64,000 nucleotides of DNA from assembly GCF_016767175.1 (NCBI RefSeq), contig NZ_CP068564.1, positions 558,001 to 622,000 of the forward strand, given 5' to 3'. The translations under genes and the position numbers were made by a program. Positions within the stretch are counted from its first letter, which is position 1. The number at the start of each line of letters is the position of its first letter. This document shows positions 55,469-64,000 of this stretch, piece by piece. The notes beneath the pieces are model-generated. The model did no database searches. It was given only the letters and a program-made list of their open reading frames with translations, and was not told the origin of the DNA. Source of the stretch: Keratinibaculum paraultunense (GTDB taxonomy: Bacteria > Bacillota > Clostridia > Tissierellales > Tepidimicrobiaceae).

Positions 55469-55506
55469 TTTTTCAGAGGTCTGTATCACATATGTTTGAC
55501 TTCTCT
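55469..55506 (+). repeat. Dispersed repeat, copy 2
   Basis: 35/38 identical to 12824-12861. AGAGAAG (55461-55467) just before it can pair with CTTCTCT (55500-55506) at its end. It lies between the BlaR1 remnant and the restriction operon. Confidence 0.75.
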
Positions 55507-55622
55507 AAAAAAACAAAGTATCTTAAAACATTGACAATCGAATCAAATTGTTATATGTTGTATTTAACAGATCGTACACAAAAGTCAAAAACTATATTTA
55601 ACATGGGAGAAGAGGTATAAAA

Positions 55623-56213
55623 TTGAAACTTGGTGAAATTTCAAATATAAAGACAGGATTAGTATTAACAAGGAAGAAAGCCAATATAAAATATGAAATT
55701 AAAGATGTATATAAATTAATTACTTTAAAAAATATTGAAGAAGATGGAGTATTTAATGAAGAGCCTTTTGATACTTTTGAAAGCAATGATAAATTGGATA
55801 AGGGATATTTTACTGAAGAAGGGGATATTCTTGTAAGATTAAGTCACCCTTATACTGCTGTTTATATTGATGAAAGCAAAACCGGATTATTAGTACCTTC
55901 ATATTTTGCAATAATAAAGTTGAAAACTAAGGATTACATTCCAGAATATATAACCTGGTATTTAAATACTGATGAAGCAAAAAAAGAGCTTATTAAATCT
56001 CAAACAGGAACTAATATATCTACTACCAATAAAACTATACTTTCTTCTATAGATATAAAAGAATTTTCAAAAGAAGATCAAAATAGAATAAGAGAAATTC
56101 AAAAATTATATTTCAAGGAAAAAAAATTATTAATAAAATTAATGGAAGAAAAAGAAAAGTATTATAATGCAGTAATAAATAAATTACTTAAAAATGAAAT
56201 GAGGAGGAATTAA
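55623..56213 (+). CDS. Half-size HsdS-like specificity protein
   Basis: 196-residue protein with one target recognition domain followed by a helical tail rich in Glu/Lys (KEKKLLIKLMEEKEKYYNAVINKLL). It begins MKLGEISNIKTGLVLTRKKA and carries VPSYFAIIKLKTKDYIPEYITWYLN, a TRD-style segment. HsdS proteins normally hold two such domains; half-size versions are known to dimerise or to combine with a partner. Start is TTG at 55623 after GAAGAGGT. It ends 4 bases before hsdM, so it is the first gene of the restriction operon. Confidence 0.78.
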   Translation: MKLGEISNIKTGLVLTRKKANIKYEIKDVYKLITLKNIEEDGVFNEEPFDTFESNDKLDKGYFTEEGDILVRLSHPYTAVYIDESKTGLLVPSYFAIIKLKTKDYIPEYITWYLNTDEAKKELIKSQTGTNISTTNKTILSSIDIKEFSKEDQNRIREIQKLYFKEKKLLIKLMEEKEKYYNAVINKLLKNEMRRN

Positions 56214-56217
56214 AGCT

Positions 56218-57741
56218 ATGGATAAAAAAACTACACAGGAAGAAATAAATAGAACTTTATGGGAGGCATGTGATACTTTTAGAGGTAAAATTGATTCTAG
56301 TATATATAAGGATTATGTACTTGTAATGCTTTTTTTAAAATATCTAAGTGATACATATAAGGAACATTTAGAAGAATACATGGAAAAATTTAAAGGAAAT
56401 GAAGTAATGGTTAAAAGGGCAATGTCTAGAGAGAGATTTATAATTGATGAAAAATGTACTTTTGATTATTTGTATACTAAAAGAAATGATTCAAATATTG
56501 GGGAAATAATCAACAAAGCACTAGCTAAGTTAGAGGAAGATAATCCAGGTAAATTAAGAGATGTATTTATGAGTATAGATTTTAATAGTGAAGCAGTATT
56601 AGGGAAGACAAAAGATAGAAATGCTATGCTCAGGACATTAATAGAGGATTTTGCAAAATTGGATTTAAGGCCTTCCAAAGTTGGAGATGATGACATTATT
56701 GGAAATTCCTATCAATATATGATAGAAAGATTTGCATCTGATGCAGGGAAAAAAGGTGGAGAATTTTTTACTCCTTCTATGGTATCTGAATTATTAGCTA
56801 GATTGGTAAAACCAAAAGAAAATGATAGGATATATGATCCTGCATGTGGTTCTGGTTCCTTACTTATAAGAGTTGCAAATCAAGTACCTGGTAGAAAAGT
56901 AGCTATATATGGTCAAGAGAGAAATGGACAAACTCATTCTCTATGTATGATGAATATGTTTTTACATGGTATAGATGATGCTAAAATTGAATGGGGGGAT
57001 ACTTTATCCAATCCACTGCATTTAGATGATGGGAAATTGATGAAATTTCAAGTAGTAGTAGCTAATCCTCCATTTTCATTAGATAAATGGGCGATGGGAT
57101 TTGCAGGAGATAATGATGATAAATTTAAAATGGAAGCAAGTTTAGACCCTTATGGAAGATTTAACTGGGGAGTACCGCCTAAATCAAGGGGAGATTATGC
57201 TTTTGTATTGCATATGCTTCATTCCCTAGCTGAAGATGGAAGAATGGCTGTAATACTTCCTCATGGGGTTTTATTTAGAGGAGCTAGTGAAGGGAAAATT
57301 AGGAAAAAAATTATAGAAAATAATTTATTAGATGCAGTAATTGGTCTTCCAGAAGCATTGTTTTATGGTACGGGAATTCCAGCTTGTATAATGGTGTTTA
57401 AGAAAAATAGAAATAGAACAGATATTTTATTTATAGATGCATCAGGAGAAGGAAATTATGAAAAAGGTAAAAAACAGAACAAATTAAGAGAACAGGATAT
57501 AGAAAAAATAGTGGAAACTTATGAAAACTATGAAACAGTAGATAAATATTCTTATGTAGCAAGCATAGAAGAAGTAAAAGAAAATGATTACAATTTGAAT
57601 ATCCCAAGATATGTAGATACCTTTGAAGAAGAAGATCCAGTTAATATGGACGAAGTAGCTGAGAATATTAAGAATATAAAAGCAGAGATTAATAAAGTTG
57701 AAGAACAGATGGCGAAGTACTTGAAGGAATTAGGGTTTTAG
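56218..57741 (+). CDS. hsdM: Type I restriction-modification methyltransferase subunit
   Basis: N6-adenine methyltransferase of 507 residues. N-terminal helical domain (about 1-160), then the SAM-binding DPACGSGSLLIRVANQ and the catalytic NPPF (VVVANPPFSLDKW). GGEFFTPSMVSELLARLV precedes the SAM motif as in HsdM. ATG at 56218 follows GAGGAGG. Forms the M2S complex with HsdS. Confidence 0.95.
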   Translation: MDKKTTQEEINRTLWEACDTFRGKIDSSIYKDYVLVMLFLKYLSDTYKEHLEEYMEKFKGNEVMVKRAMSRERFIIDEKCTFDYLYTKRNDSNIGEIINKALAKLEEDNPGKLRDVFMSIDFNSEAVLGKTKDRNAMLRTLIEDFAKLDLRPSKVGDDDIIGNSYQYMIERFASDAGKKGGEFFTPSMVSELLARLVKPKENDRIYDPACGSGSLLIRVANQVPGRKVAIYGQERNGQTHSLCMMNMFLHGIDDAKIEWGDTLSNPLHLDDGKLMKFQVVVANPPFSLDKWAMGFAGDNDDKFKMEASLDPYGRFNWGVPPKSRGDYAFVLHMLHSLAEDGRMAVILPHGVLFRGASEGKIRKKIIENNLLDAVIGLPEALFYGTGIPACIMVFKKNRNRTDILFIDASGEGNYEKGKKQNKLREQDIEKIVETYENYETVDKYSYVASIEEVKENDYNLNIPRYVDTFEEEDPVNMDEVAENIKNIKAEINKVEEQMAKYLKELGF

Positions 57742-57809
57742 AGATAATACTATAAAAATATCGAGAAGAAGAATTTTAGAACTATGATGTATAAAAGGTG
57801 GTGGAAATT

Positions 57810-59033
57810 TTGAATGCTGAAATAAAGACAAGAATAGAAATGATAAGTAGGGGCGAAGTACCTGAAGGGTATAAGAAAACTAAGGTGGGGATTATACCTG
57901 AGGATTGGGAAGTGAAGAGGTTGGGGGAATTAGGTAAATTTTTTAGAGGAAAGGGAATACCTAAGTCAAGGATATTAACTGAAGGTATTGGCTGTATAAC
58001 CTATGGTGAAATATATACAACTTATAATTATACTTTTAAAAATTTCAAGTCCTATATTAATGAAAGGACAGCCAAAAATAGTGTTCCTATAAAGAAAAAT
58101 GATATTTTATTTGCTGGTTCTGGTGAAACATTAGAAGAAATAGGTAAATGTGTAGCCTATTTGGGTGAAGATCAAGCTTATGCAGGGGGAGATATAGTTG
58201 TGTTTCGACCTTATGATATTGATGGTGAAGTACTGGGATATTTATTAAATCATGATATTGTAAATAATCAGAAGTACAAATTAGGGCAAGGACATTCAGT
58301 TGTCCATATATATGCTAAAGACTTAGAAACTATATTAATACCTGTTATCCATGAGAAAGAACAACAAAAAATCGCCCAAATCCTCTCCACTTGGGACGAA
58401 GCTATAGAATTAAAAGAAAAACTAATAGAACAAAAGAAACAACAGAAAAAAGGATTAATGCAGAAACTTTTAACAGGAGAAGTAAGACTACCTGGATTTG
58501 ATGGGGAGTGGGAAGAGGTAGAGTTTAATAAAATATTTTCTAGAATTCCATCTAATAAATATCAAATTAAAACAAAAGATTACCTAGAAGATGGCTTGTA
58601 TCCCGTTGTAGACCAAGGAAAACAGAAAATTATTGCGTATTCTAATCATGAAGATAAATTATTTAAAATCAAATCTGATGGGGTTATAGTATTTGGAGAC
58701 CATACAAGAGAAGTAAAATATATAGATTTTGATTTTATTATAGGGGCTGATGGTACACAATTGATTAAAACTAAAGAAGGGTTTGACATAAAATTTTATT
58801 ATTATCATTTGTTAATTAAGAAAATACCAGATACGGGTTATAATAGACATTTTAAATTTTTAAAAGAAATGATGTTCTATTATCCACCATTGCCTGAACA
58901 AAAAGCCATAGCCCAAATCCTCTCTACAGCTGATAAAGAAATTGAGTTATTGGAAAAGGAACTAGAACTTTTAAAACTTCAGAAAAAAGGTCTAATGCAA
59001 TTACTTTTAACAGGTATAGTTAGAGTGAATTGA
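57810..59033 (+). CDS. hsdS: Type I restriction-modification specificity subunit
   Basis: 407 residues with two target recognition domains. Each is followed by a helical spacer holding a shared motif: KIAQILSTWDEAIELKEKLI...KKGLMQKLLTGEVRLP and AIAQILSTADKEIELLEKEL...KKGLMQLLLTG. The DNA shows corresponding direct repeats near 58370-58480 and 58910-59015. The first TRD starts after PEGYKKTKVGIIPEDWEVKRLGEL. GTG codons at 57798 and 57801 overlap the AAAGGTGG site, so TTG at 57810 is favoured. The N-terminal and C-terminal TRDs are unrelated, so the recognition site is bipartite. Confidence 0.92.
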   Translation: MNAEIKTRIEMISRGEVPEGYKKTKVGIIPEDWEVKRLGELGKFFRGKGIPKSRILTEGIGCITYGEIYTTYNYTFKNFKSYINERTAKNSVPIKKNDILFAGSGETLEEIGKCVAYLGEDQAYAGGDIVVFRPYDIDGEVLGYLLNHDIVNNQKYKLGQGHSVVHIYAKDLETILIPVIHEKEQQKIAQILSTWDEAIELKEKLIEQKKQQKKGLMQKLLTGEVRLPGFDGEWEEVEFNKIFSRIPSNKYQIKTKDYLEDGLYPVVDQGKQKIIAYSNHEDKLFKIKSDGVIVFGDHTREVKYIDFDFIIGADGTQLIKTKEGFDIKFYYYHLLIKKIPDTGYNRHFKFLKEMMFYYPPLPEQKAIAQILSTADKEIELLEKELELLKLQKKGLMQLLLTGIVRVN

Positions 59034-59048
59034 TAAGGAGGTGTAATT

Positions 59049-62000
59049 GTGACTAAAGGATATTTATATGATGAAGAAAATATAAGTCAAAAACCTGCAA
59101 TAGAAGTATTAAAAAATTTAGGATATATATACATTCCTCCAGAAGATGCAGAAAAGATGAGGGGAAGTCTATACAATGTACTTCTAACGGATATATTAAA
59201 GAAAAAATTAATAGAGCTTAATCAATATGAATACAAAGGGAAAATCTATAAATTTAGCGAAAAGAATATTAATCAAGCTATTAAAGATTTAGATGAGCCT
59301 TTAACTGATGGATTGGTTAGGACTAATGAAAAGATATATGATACTTTAATGCTTGGAAGAAGCTATGAAGAAAATCTTCCCGATGGTTCTAGGAAATCTT
59401 TTTCTTTAAGATATATTGATTGGAATAATGTATATAATAATGTATTTCACGTAGTTGAAGAATTTACAGTGGAAAGAGAAGATGGCAAGGGCAATATTAG
59501 ACCAGATATAGTACTATTTGTAAATGGGATACCTTTTGGAGTTATAGAATGCAAGAGAGCGTCTATTGATATAAGACAAGGTATACAACAGATGATAAGA
59601 AATCAAAAAAAAGACTACGCTCCCCATCTATTTAAATATAGTCAAATACTAATGGTAACTAATAAAAATGAAACTAAGTATGCTACATGTTTTACTCCAA
59701 GAAAGTTTTGGTCTGTATGGAAGGAAGAGTACGAAGATTGGCTTCAATATTATTTGAGTAGAACTGTATTTAATAGGCTGCCTACAAATCAGGATAAAAA
59801 TATAATATCTTTATTCCATCCAGAGAGATTACTTGAAATTACTAGATATTTTATTTTGTTTGATAAAAATGTAAAAAAGATAGCTAGATATCAGCAATTT
59901 TTTGCAGTAAAGGAGATTACAAAAACTATAGAAAAAAGAGATGAAAATGGGAATAGAAAATCAGGAGTGATTTGGCACACTCAAGGAAGTGGTAAATCTT
60001 TAACTATGGTTATGTTTTCTAAATATGTTTTATCAGAACTAAAAGATTATGATCCAAAGGTTATTGTAGTTACCGATAGGGTGAATCTTGATAAACAAAT
60101 CTACCAAACTTTTAATCATACTAGATTAAAAGCTAATAGGGCTACATCGGGAAAACATCTTGTTGAACTAATTAATGACAACAAAGCTGATATAGTTACT
60201 ACATTAGTCCATAAATTTGATATTGCATCTAGTAAGCAAAATCCCATATTGTCAAAGGATATATTCGTTTTAGTAGATGAATCTCATAGAACTCAATACG
60301 GAGAGCTTCATATCAAGATGAAACAGGTATTTCCCAATGCTTGTTATCTAGCTTTTACAGGCACTCCTCTTATGAAAGACGAACGGAAAAATACTATGAT
60401 TAAATTTGGTGAACTTATCCATACTTATACCATATCTGATGCAGTTAGAGATAAAACTATAGTTCCACTTTTGTATGAAGGACGAATGGTAGATCAAACA
60501 GTGAATAGAAAGGCTATAGATAATAGATTGGAAATGATAACAAGGGATTTAAATGATAAACAAAAAGAAGAGGTTATGACGAAATGGAGCCAATTTGAAA
60601 AAATAGCATCTTCAGACCAGAGAATTGGACTAATAGCTTTTGATATAAATGAACATTTTGTAAAAAATTACAAGACTAAAGGTTCAGGGTTTAAAGCAAT
60701 GCTTGCAACCAATAGTAGGGTGGAAGCCATAAGGTATTTAAAATACTTTGAAGAATGGGGAGATTTGAATGCAGCTGTTATAATATCTCCACCAGATCAA
60801 AGAGAAGGTCATGATACAGTAGATGAAGAATCTAAAGATTTAGTAAAGAGATTTTGGGATAAGATGATGGATAAATATGGTAATGAGGAAAATTATGAAG
60901 AAATTATTAAAGATGAATTTGTCAATGGAGATGATTTAGATTTATTAATTGTAGTGGATAAATTATTGACTGGTTTTGATGCTCCAAGGGCTACAGTTAT
61001 GTATATAGATAAATCCATGAAAGAACATACATTATTACAAGCCATAGCAAGAGTAAATAGACTTTATGAAGGGAAAGATTATGGAATTATTATAGATTAT
61101 AGAGGTCTTATTGACAAATTAGATGAAGCTATGGAGATGTACTCGGGTGCAGGATTAGAGAATTTTGATCCTAAGGATTTAAAAGGAGCTTTATATGATA
61201 TAAAAAGTATTATAGGTTTGTTGAGACAATATCATACCGATTTGGTAAATATATTTATTCCAGTTAAAAACAAGGGTGCCATGGAAGAATATGAAGTGTT
61301 GTTGGAGAATGATAAGCTAAGAGAGGAATTTTATGAAACTTTTAGTAAATTTGGAAGACATTTAAAAATAGCATTAGAATCTGAAGAAGTGTATAACGCA
61401 TTAAGCCAACATGAGATAAATAAATATAAAAGAGATTTTAAATTTTGTCAAGAGCTAAGAAAAAATGTGAGAATTAGGTATTCGGACACTATAGATCATA
61501 AGGAATATGAGGCTAAAATGCAAAAACTTGTAGATAATTATATTGCTGCTGAAGAAATAATACAGATTACCAATCCAGTAGATATTCTTGATAAAAAAGG
61601 ATTTGAAAAAGAACTTAATAGATTAGGTTCACCTGGAGCAAAGGCTGATGCAATAAGGACTAGGATGACTAAAAGTATAAATATAAAATGGGATGAAAAT
61701 CCATTATATTATAAGAAGTTTTCAGAAAGAATAGAAGAGGTTTTAAAAGCTTATAAGGAAAAGCGGATTAGTGAAAAAGAATACTTTGAAAGAATGAATG
61801 ATCTAAAAAGAGATTATCAAGAAGGCTATTCTCCTATTGAATATCCTGAGATTATTAAAGATAAACCTGATGCTCAAGCTTTTTATGGAGCAACTATTGA
61901 TGTAATTAAAGAGTCTGATGAAGATTATAATGTAGAGGATAATATAGAAGATATTAGTGAAGAATTAATAGCAGAGCTTTCCCTTAAAATTGAAGATATT

Positions 62001-62177
62001 GTAAGAAATAATATTAAAGTAGATTGGCATAATAATGTGGAAGTTCATAAGAAAATAGAACAGGAAATAGATGAGTTATTATTTGATTTTAAGATGACTC
62101 ATAATATAAGTTTGGGCGTTGAGCAATTTGATAAAATAATAAATAAAATAAAAGATGTAGCATTAAAAAGGTACTAA
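59049..62177 (+). CDS. hsdR: Type I restriction endonuclease subunit
   Basis: 1042-residue motor/nuclease. The PD-(D/E)xK nuclease site is RPDIVLFVNGIPFGVIECKRA at about residues 155-175. Then come HTQGSGKSLTMVMF (Walker A), VLVDESHRTQYG (motif II), AFTGTPL (III) and helicase motifs such as LLTGFDAPRATVMYID and QAIARVNR (VI). The C-terminal part is helical for HsdM/S contact. Start is GTG at 59049 after AAGGAGG, 15 bases after hsdS. Confidence 0.95.
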   Translation: MTKGYLYDEENISQKPAIEVLKNLGYIYIPPEDAEKMRGSLYNVLLTDILKKKLIELNQYEYKGKIYKFSEKNINQAIKDLDEPLTDGLVRTNEKIYDTLMLGRSYEENLPDGSRKSFSLRYIDWNNVYNNVFHVVEEFTVEREDGKGNIRPDIVLFVNGIPFGVIECKRASIDIRQGIQQMIRNQKKDYAPHLFKYSQILMVTNKNETKYATCFTPRKFWSVWKEEYEDWLQYYLSRTVFNRLPTNQDKNIISLFHPERLLEITRYFILFDKNVKKIARYQQFFAVKEITKTIEKRDENGNRKSGVIWHTQGSGKSLTMVMFSKYVLSELKDYDPKVIVVTDRVNLDKQIYQTFNHTRLKANRATSGKHLVELINDNKADIVTTLVHKFDIASSKQNPILSKDIFVLVDESHRTQYGELHIKMKQVFPNACYLAFTGTPLMKDERKNTMIKFGELIHTYTISDAVRDKTIVPLLYEGRMVDQTVNRKAIDNRLEMITRDLNDKQKEEVMTKWSQFEKIASSDQRIGLIAFDINEHFVKNYKTKGSGFKAMLATNSRVEAIRYLKYFEEWGDLNAAVIISPPDQREGHDTVDEESKDLVKRFWDKMMDKYGNEENYEEIIKDEFVNGDDLDLLIVVDKLLTGFDAPRATVMYIDKSMKEHTLLQAIARVNRLYEGKDYGIIIDYRGLIDKLDEAMEMYSGAGLENFDPKDLKGALYDIKSIIGLLRQYHTDLVNIFIPVKNKGAMEEYEVLLENDKLREEFYETFSKFGRHLKIALESEEVYNALSQHEINKYKRDFKFCQELRKNVRIRYSDTIDHKEYEAKMQKLVDNYIAAEEIIQITNPVDILDKKGFEKELNRLGSPGAKADAIRTRMTKSINIKWDENPLYYKKFSERIEEVLKAYKEKRISEKEYFERMNDLKRDYQEGYSPIEYPEIIKDKPDAQAFYGATIDVIKESDEDYNVEDNIEDISEELIAELSLKIEDIVRNNIKVDWHNNVEVHKKIEQEIDELLFDFKMTHNISLGVEQFDKIINKIKDVALKRY

Positions 62178-62187
62178 GGGTGATTAA

Positions 62188-62907
62188 ATGACAAAACATA
62201 TAATTAATTATGGTGATAATAAAATTAAATTTGAATTAGAAAGAAAAAATGTTAAAAATATAAATTTAAATGTTAGACCAGATACGAGTGTTAAAGTATC
62301 AGCAAGTAAAGATGTGCCTTTAGAAGTTATAAATGATTTTGTAAAACAAAAGGGTTCATGGATAATCAAAAGTATCAACTATTTTGAAAAGTTTCAATCG
62401 GTAAAAAGTGACAAAGAGTATGTAAGTGGTGAATCTTTCAAATACTTAGGAAGGCAATATCGGTTAAAGGTTAGGGAATCAAAAGAAGAGACGGTAAAAT
62501 ATTTTAGAGGTTTTATATATATGTATGTAAAGGATAAAAGTGATATTCAAAGAAAAGAAAAACTATATAATGATTGGCTGAATGAAAAAGCTTATATACA
62601 TTTTAATGAATCTCTAGACAATATGTATAAATTAGTTTACAACTATGATATACCTAAACCCAAGCTTAAAATTAGAGACATGAAAGCTAGGTGGGGTTCA
62701 TGTCATAATAAAGATAAAACAATACTTTTAAATTTAGAGTTAATAAAAGCCCCTAAATATTGCATAGATTATGTAGTACTTCATGAACTTATACATTTTA
62801 AATATAGAAACCATGATAAAAAATTTTATACATTTTTGACCTTACTAATGCCTGATTGGAAAAGGCGTAAGGAAATATTAGATGAAGAAGTAATTAAGGA
62901 CTTATAA
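62188..62907 (+). CDS. YgjP-like metallopeptidase (restriction operon)
   Basis: 239-residue M48/YgjP-type zinc protease with VLHELIHFKYRNHDKKFY (HExxH zinc site). A preceding ARWGSCHNKDKTILLNLELIKAP block is typical of the family. It starts 10 bases after hsdR. Such metallopeptidases are often found as the last gene of type I restriction operons; whether it limits the restriction enzyme by proteolysis is not established. Its own substrate is unknown. Confidence 0.9.
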   Translation: MTKHIINYGDNKIKFELERKNVKNINLNVRPDTSVKVSASKDVPLEVINDFVKQKGSWIIKSINYFEKFQSVKSDKEYVSGESFKYLGRQYRLKVRESKEETVKYFRGFIYMYVKDKSDIQRKEKLYNDWLNEKAYIHFNESLDNMYKLVYNYDIPKPKLKIRDMKARWGSCHNKDKTILLNLELIKAPKYCIDYVVLHELIHFKYRNHDKKFYTFLTLLMPDWKRRKEILDEEVIKDL

Positions 62908-62938
62908 AGCTGCCATTGAAATTAATCATGGCAGCTTT
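62906..62938. terminator. Bidirectional terminator of the restriction operon
   Basis: AAAGCTGCCAT (62906-62916) pairs perfectly with ATGGCAGCTTT (62928-62938), overlapping the stop of the metallopeptidase. Shared with the convergent RocB-like gene. Confidence 0.85.
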
Positions 62939-62946
62939 ATTTGTTT

Positions 62947-64000
62947 CTATTTTAATAATTTAACTATAGTTTCATATACTAGTTTTGGTGCTACATTGAA
63001 AGAATAATCTTTTTCCAGTCTTTCTGTAAATTTATGGGCATCCTTCCCAAAGGGACCTATATTTACTACTGGTAGATTTAATTTTTGCATCTCTTCAATA
63101 GGCAAATTATATTTAGTTTCAAATCCAGGCATATTGTTTTTTAATGAACCTATAGCATTTTCTTCCCTAGGAGCTGCAGCATAGCTTAAATCTGATATAT
63201 AAGGATAGAATTTTTTCATCTTAATATCATAATCCGTTTCAGTTTCTTCTATAACTTCATTTACTACATTGAGTAGTTTTTTCTCCAATGGGGATTCGCC
63301 CTTTACATATATGTGTGGATAATATGGCGGTGAATAATATGCTATTACTACTGGATTTTTGTCTGACCACATATTGTGTAGAGTTTCCACCATTTTAAGA
63401 GCAAATACTCTTTCATCTATATTAGGATCATTCAATAAATCCTCTTCTAATTGTTTTATTACTTTATCAACTTCTTCGCCTTTTTCTTCTTTTACTTTTT
63501 CATATAACTGTTCATAGGACATAACCCTTGGTTCCCAAGGTAATTTTTCATAGGGGAATCCATTAAAGTCACAGTACTTTTTGTATTCAACATTTAAACT
63601 ATCTATAACTTTCTTAAATGCTAAATTAGCTCCATCTATTACCTTATCCATCATTTGGTCTGGAGTACTGCTATGGGTACCAAAATTAAAATATAGATAG
63701 CTTGTTTTTGCAGTTTGTACTGAATATTCTGGTTTTAAATCTTGCTGTCTTAAAGATATAGGAGGAACTGTAACTTCTCCCTCAGCTTCATCACAGTATT
63801 TAGTGTTAAAATCCATCTCCTCTACAATAGCTGAAGATATATGATTTGGATCTAATCCTTTAAATGGATCTCCACCATGAGCTTCAGAACCTACAATATA
63901 AAAGCTGGGCATTAGTTTTCCAACAGTTCCTACATATATATACCTAGTATTATCTCCATCATATCTGGGAGCACTATAATCTGTATCGATTACTGCTAGA
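62947..64000 (-). CDS. RocB-like M20 family hydrolase, 5' end outside window
   Basis: The frame is open from the window edge (DTDYSAPRYDGDNTRYIYVG, then VGKLMPSFYIVGSEAHGGDP) to the stop at 62947, so the gene begins beyond 64000. The visible 350 residues match the C-terminal two thirds of RocB-type M20/M25/M40 peptidase-like proteins (arginine utilisation protein family), with conserved FKGLDPN and DLSYAAAP segments. Acting residues near the N-terminus are not visible. Role in amino-acid breakdown is inferred by family. Confidence 0.85.
   Translation of the reverse strand, partial: LAVIDTDYSAPRYDGDNTRYIYVGTVGKLMPSFYIVGSEAHGGDPFKGLDPNHISSAIVEEMDFNTKYCDEAEGEVTVPPISLRQQDLKPEYSVQTAKTSYLYFNFGTHSSTPDQMMDKVIDGANLAFKKVIDSLNVEYKKYCDFNGFPYEKLPWEPRVMSYEQLYEKVKEEKGEEVDKVIKQLEEDLLNDPNIDERVFALKMVETLHNMWSDKNPVVIAYYSPPYYPHIYVKGESPLEKKLLNVVNEVIEETETDYDIKMKKFYPYISDLSYAAAPREENAIGSLKNNMPGFETKYNLPIEEMQKLNLPVVNIGPFGKDAHKFTERLEKDYSFNVAPKLVYETIVKLLK

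Noticed and set aside
58370-59015. Phase-variable hsdS inversion system
   Set aside because: The internal repeats are direct, typical of HsdS spacer helices, and no recombinase or inverted hsdS copy is present.

Overview
The window is AT-rich DNA from a low-GC Firmicute. A selenocysteine-dependent glycine reductase operon, Gram-positive style operons, SpoVE/RodA- and VanW-type envelope genes and several classical Firmicute riboswitches suggest an anaerobic amino-acid-fermenting clostridium. Tissierella-like or Peptostreptococcaceae-like is an inference; no rRNA or tRNA gene was seen to settle it.

Layout. 0-12.6 kb is housekeeping: an ABC ATPase (-), thymidine kinase, a tetrahydrofolate-riboswitch-controlled folate ECF transporter, a DUF4097 gene remnant, rodA (-), endonuclease IV, a TtcA-like PP-loop enzyme (-), queG, kbl, a DUF503 protein, nth, an FtsA-like ATPase with a beta-grasp tail, and a VanW/G5 protein. 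12.9-16.1 kb is a cobalamin-riboswitch btuFCD-type uptake operon. 16.1-19.2 kb holds a Cof-type HAD phosphatase, trmL and a Na/Pi cotransporter. 19.2-27.3 kb is the glycine reductase locus: tandem glycine riboswitch, trxB, trxA, grdE, grdA, grdB, grdC, grdD. Both grdA and grdB are read through an in-frame UGA (selenocysteine). 27.5-32.3 kb is a BMP-type nucleoside ABC importer. 32.3-41.1 kb is rpoN followed by the glycolytic operon cggR-gap-pgk-tpiA-gpmI-eno, with a recognisable CggR operator between promoter and cggR.

41.1-44.3 kb is a scrapyard: a single-domain EamA transporter, an NhaC antiporter broken by an 8-bp tandem duplication and an internal deletion, a decayed HepT/MNT toxin-antitoxin pair, and flanking scraps that carry a shared 28-bp direct repeat. 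44.3-48.2 kb has ogt, a glutaredoxin-like selenoprotein (UPDC active site, another in-frame UGA), and a TPP-riboswitch thiamine salvage operon thiM-thiE-HAD-thiD. 48.3-54.5 kb has an ABC exporter pair, a SWIM/SNF2 helicase and a cupin (-). 54.8-62.9 kb has a dodecin, a BlaR1 remnant and a type I restriction-modification operon: a half-size HsdS, hsdM, a full hsdS, hsdR and a YgjP-like metallopeptidase. The window ends inside a RocB-like M20 hydrolase (-).

How the genes work together: excess glycine sensed by the riboswitch would drive glycine reductase, whose electrons come from NADPH through TrxB/TrxA. Selenocysteine appears in three genes, so the host must encode SelA/B/C/D outside the window. 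Folate, cobalamin and thiamine precursors are all salvaged here under riboswitch control. Glycolysis is under its own repressor. The most interesting points are the three recoded UGA genes (especially the small glutaredoxin-like one), the well-spaced CggR operator, the folT riboswitch platform that reuses an aptamer strand beside the Shine-Dalgarno, and the half-size HsdS at the head of the restriction operon.
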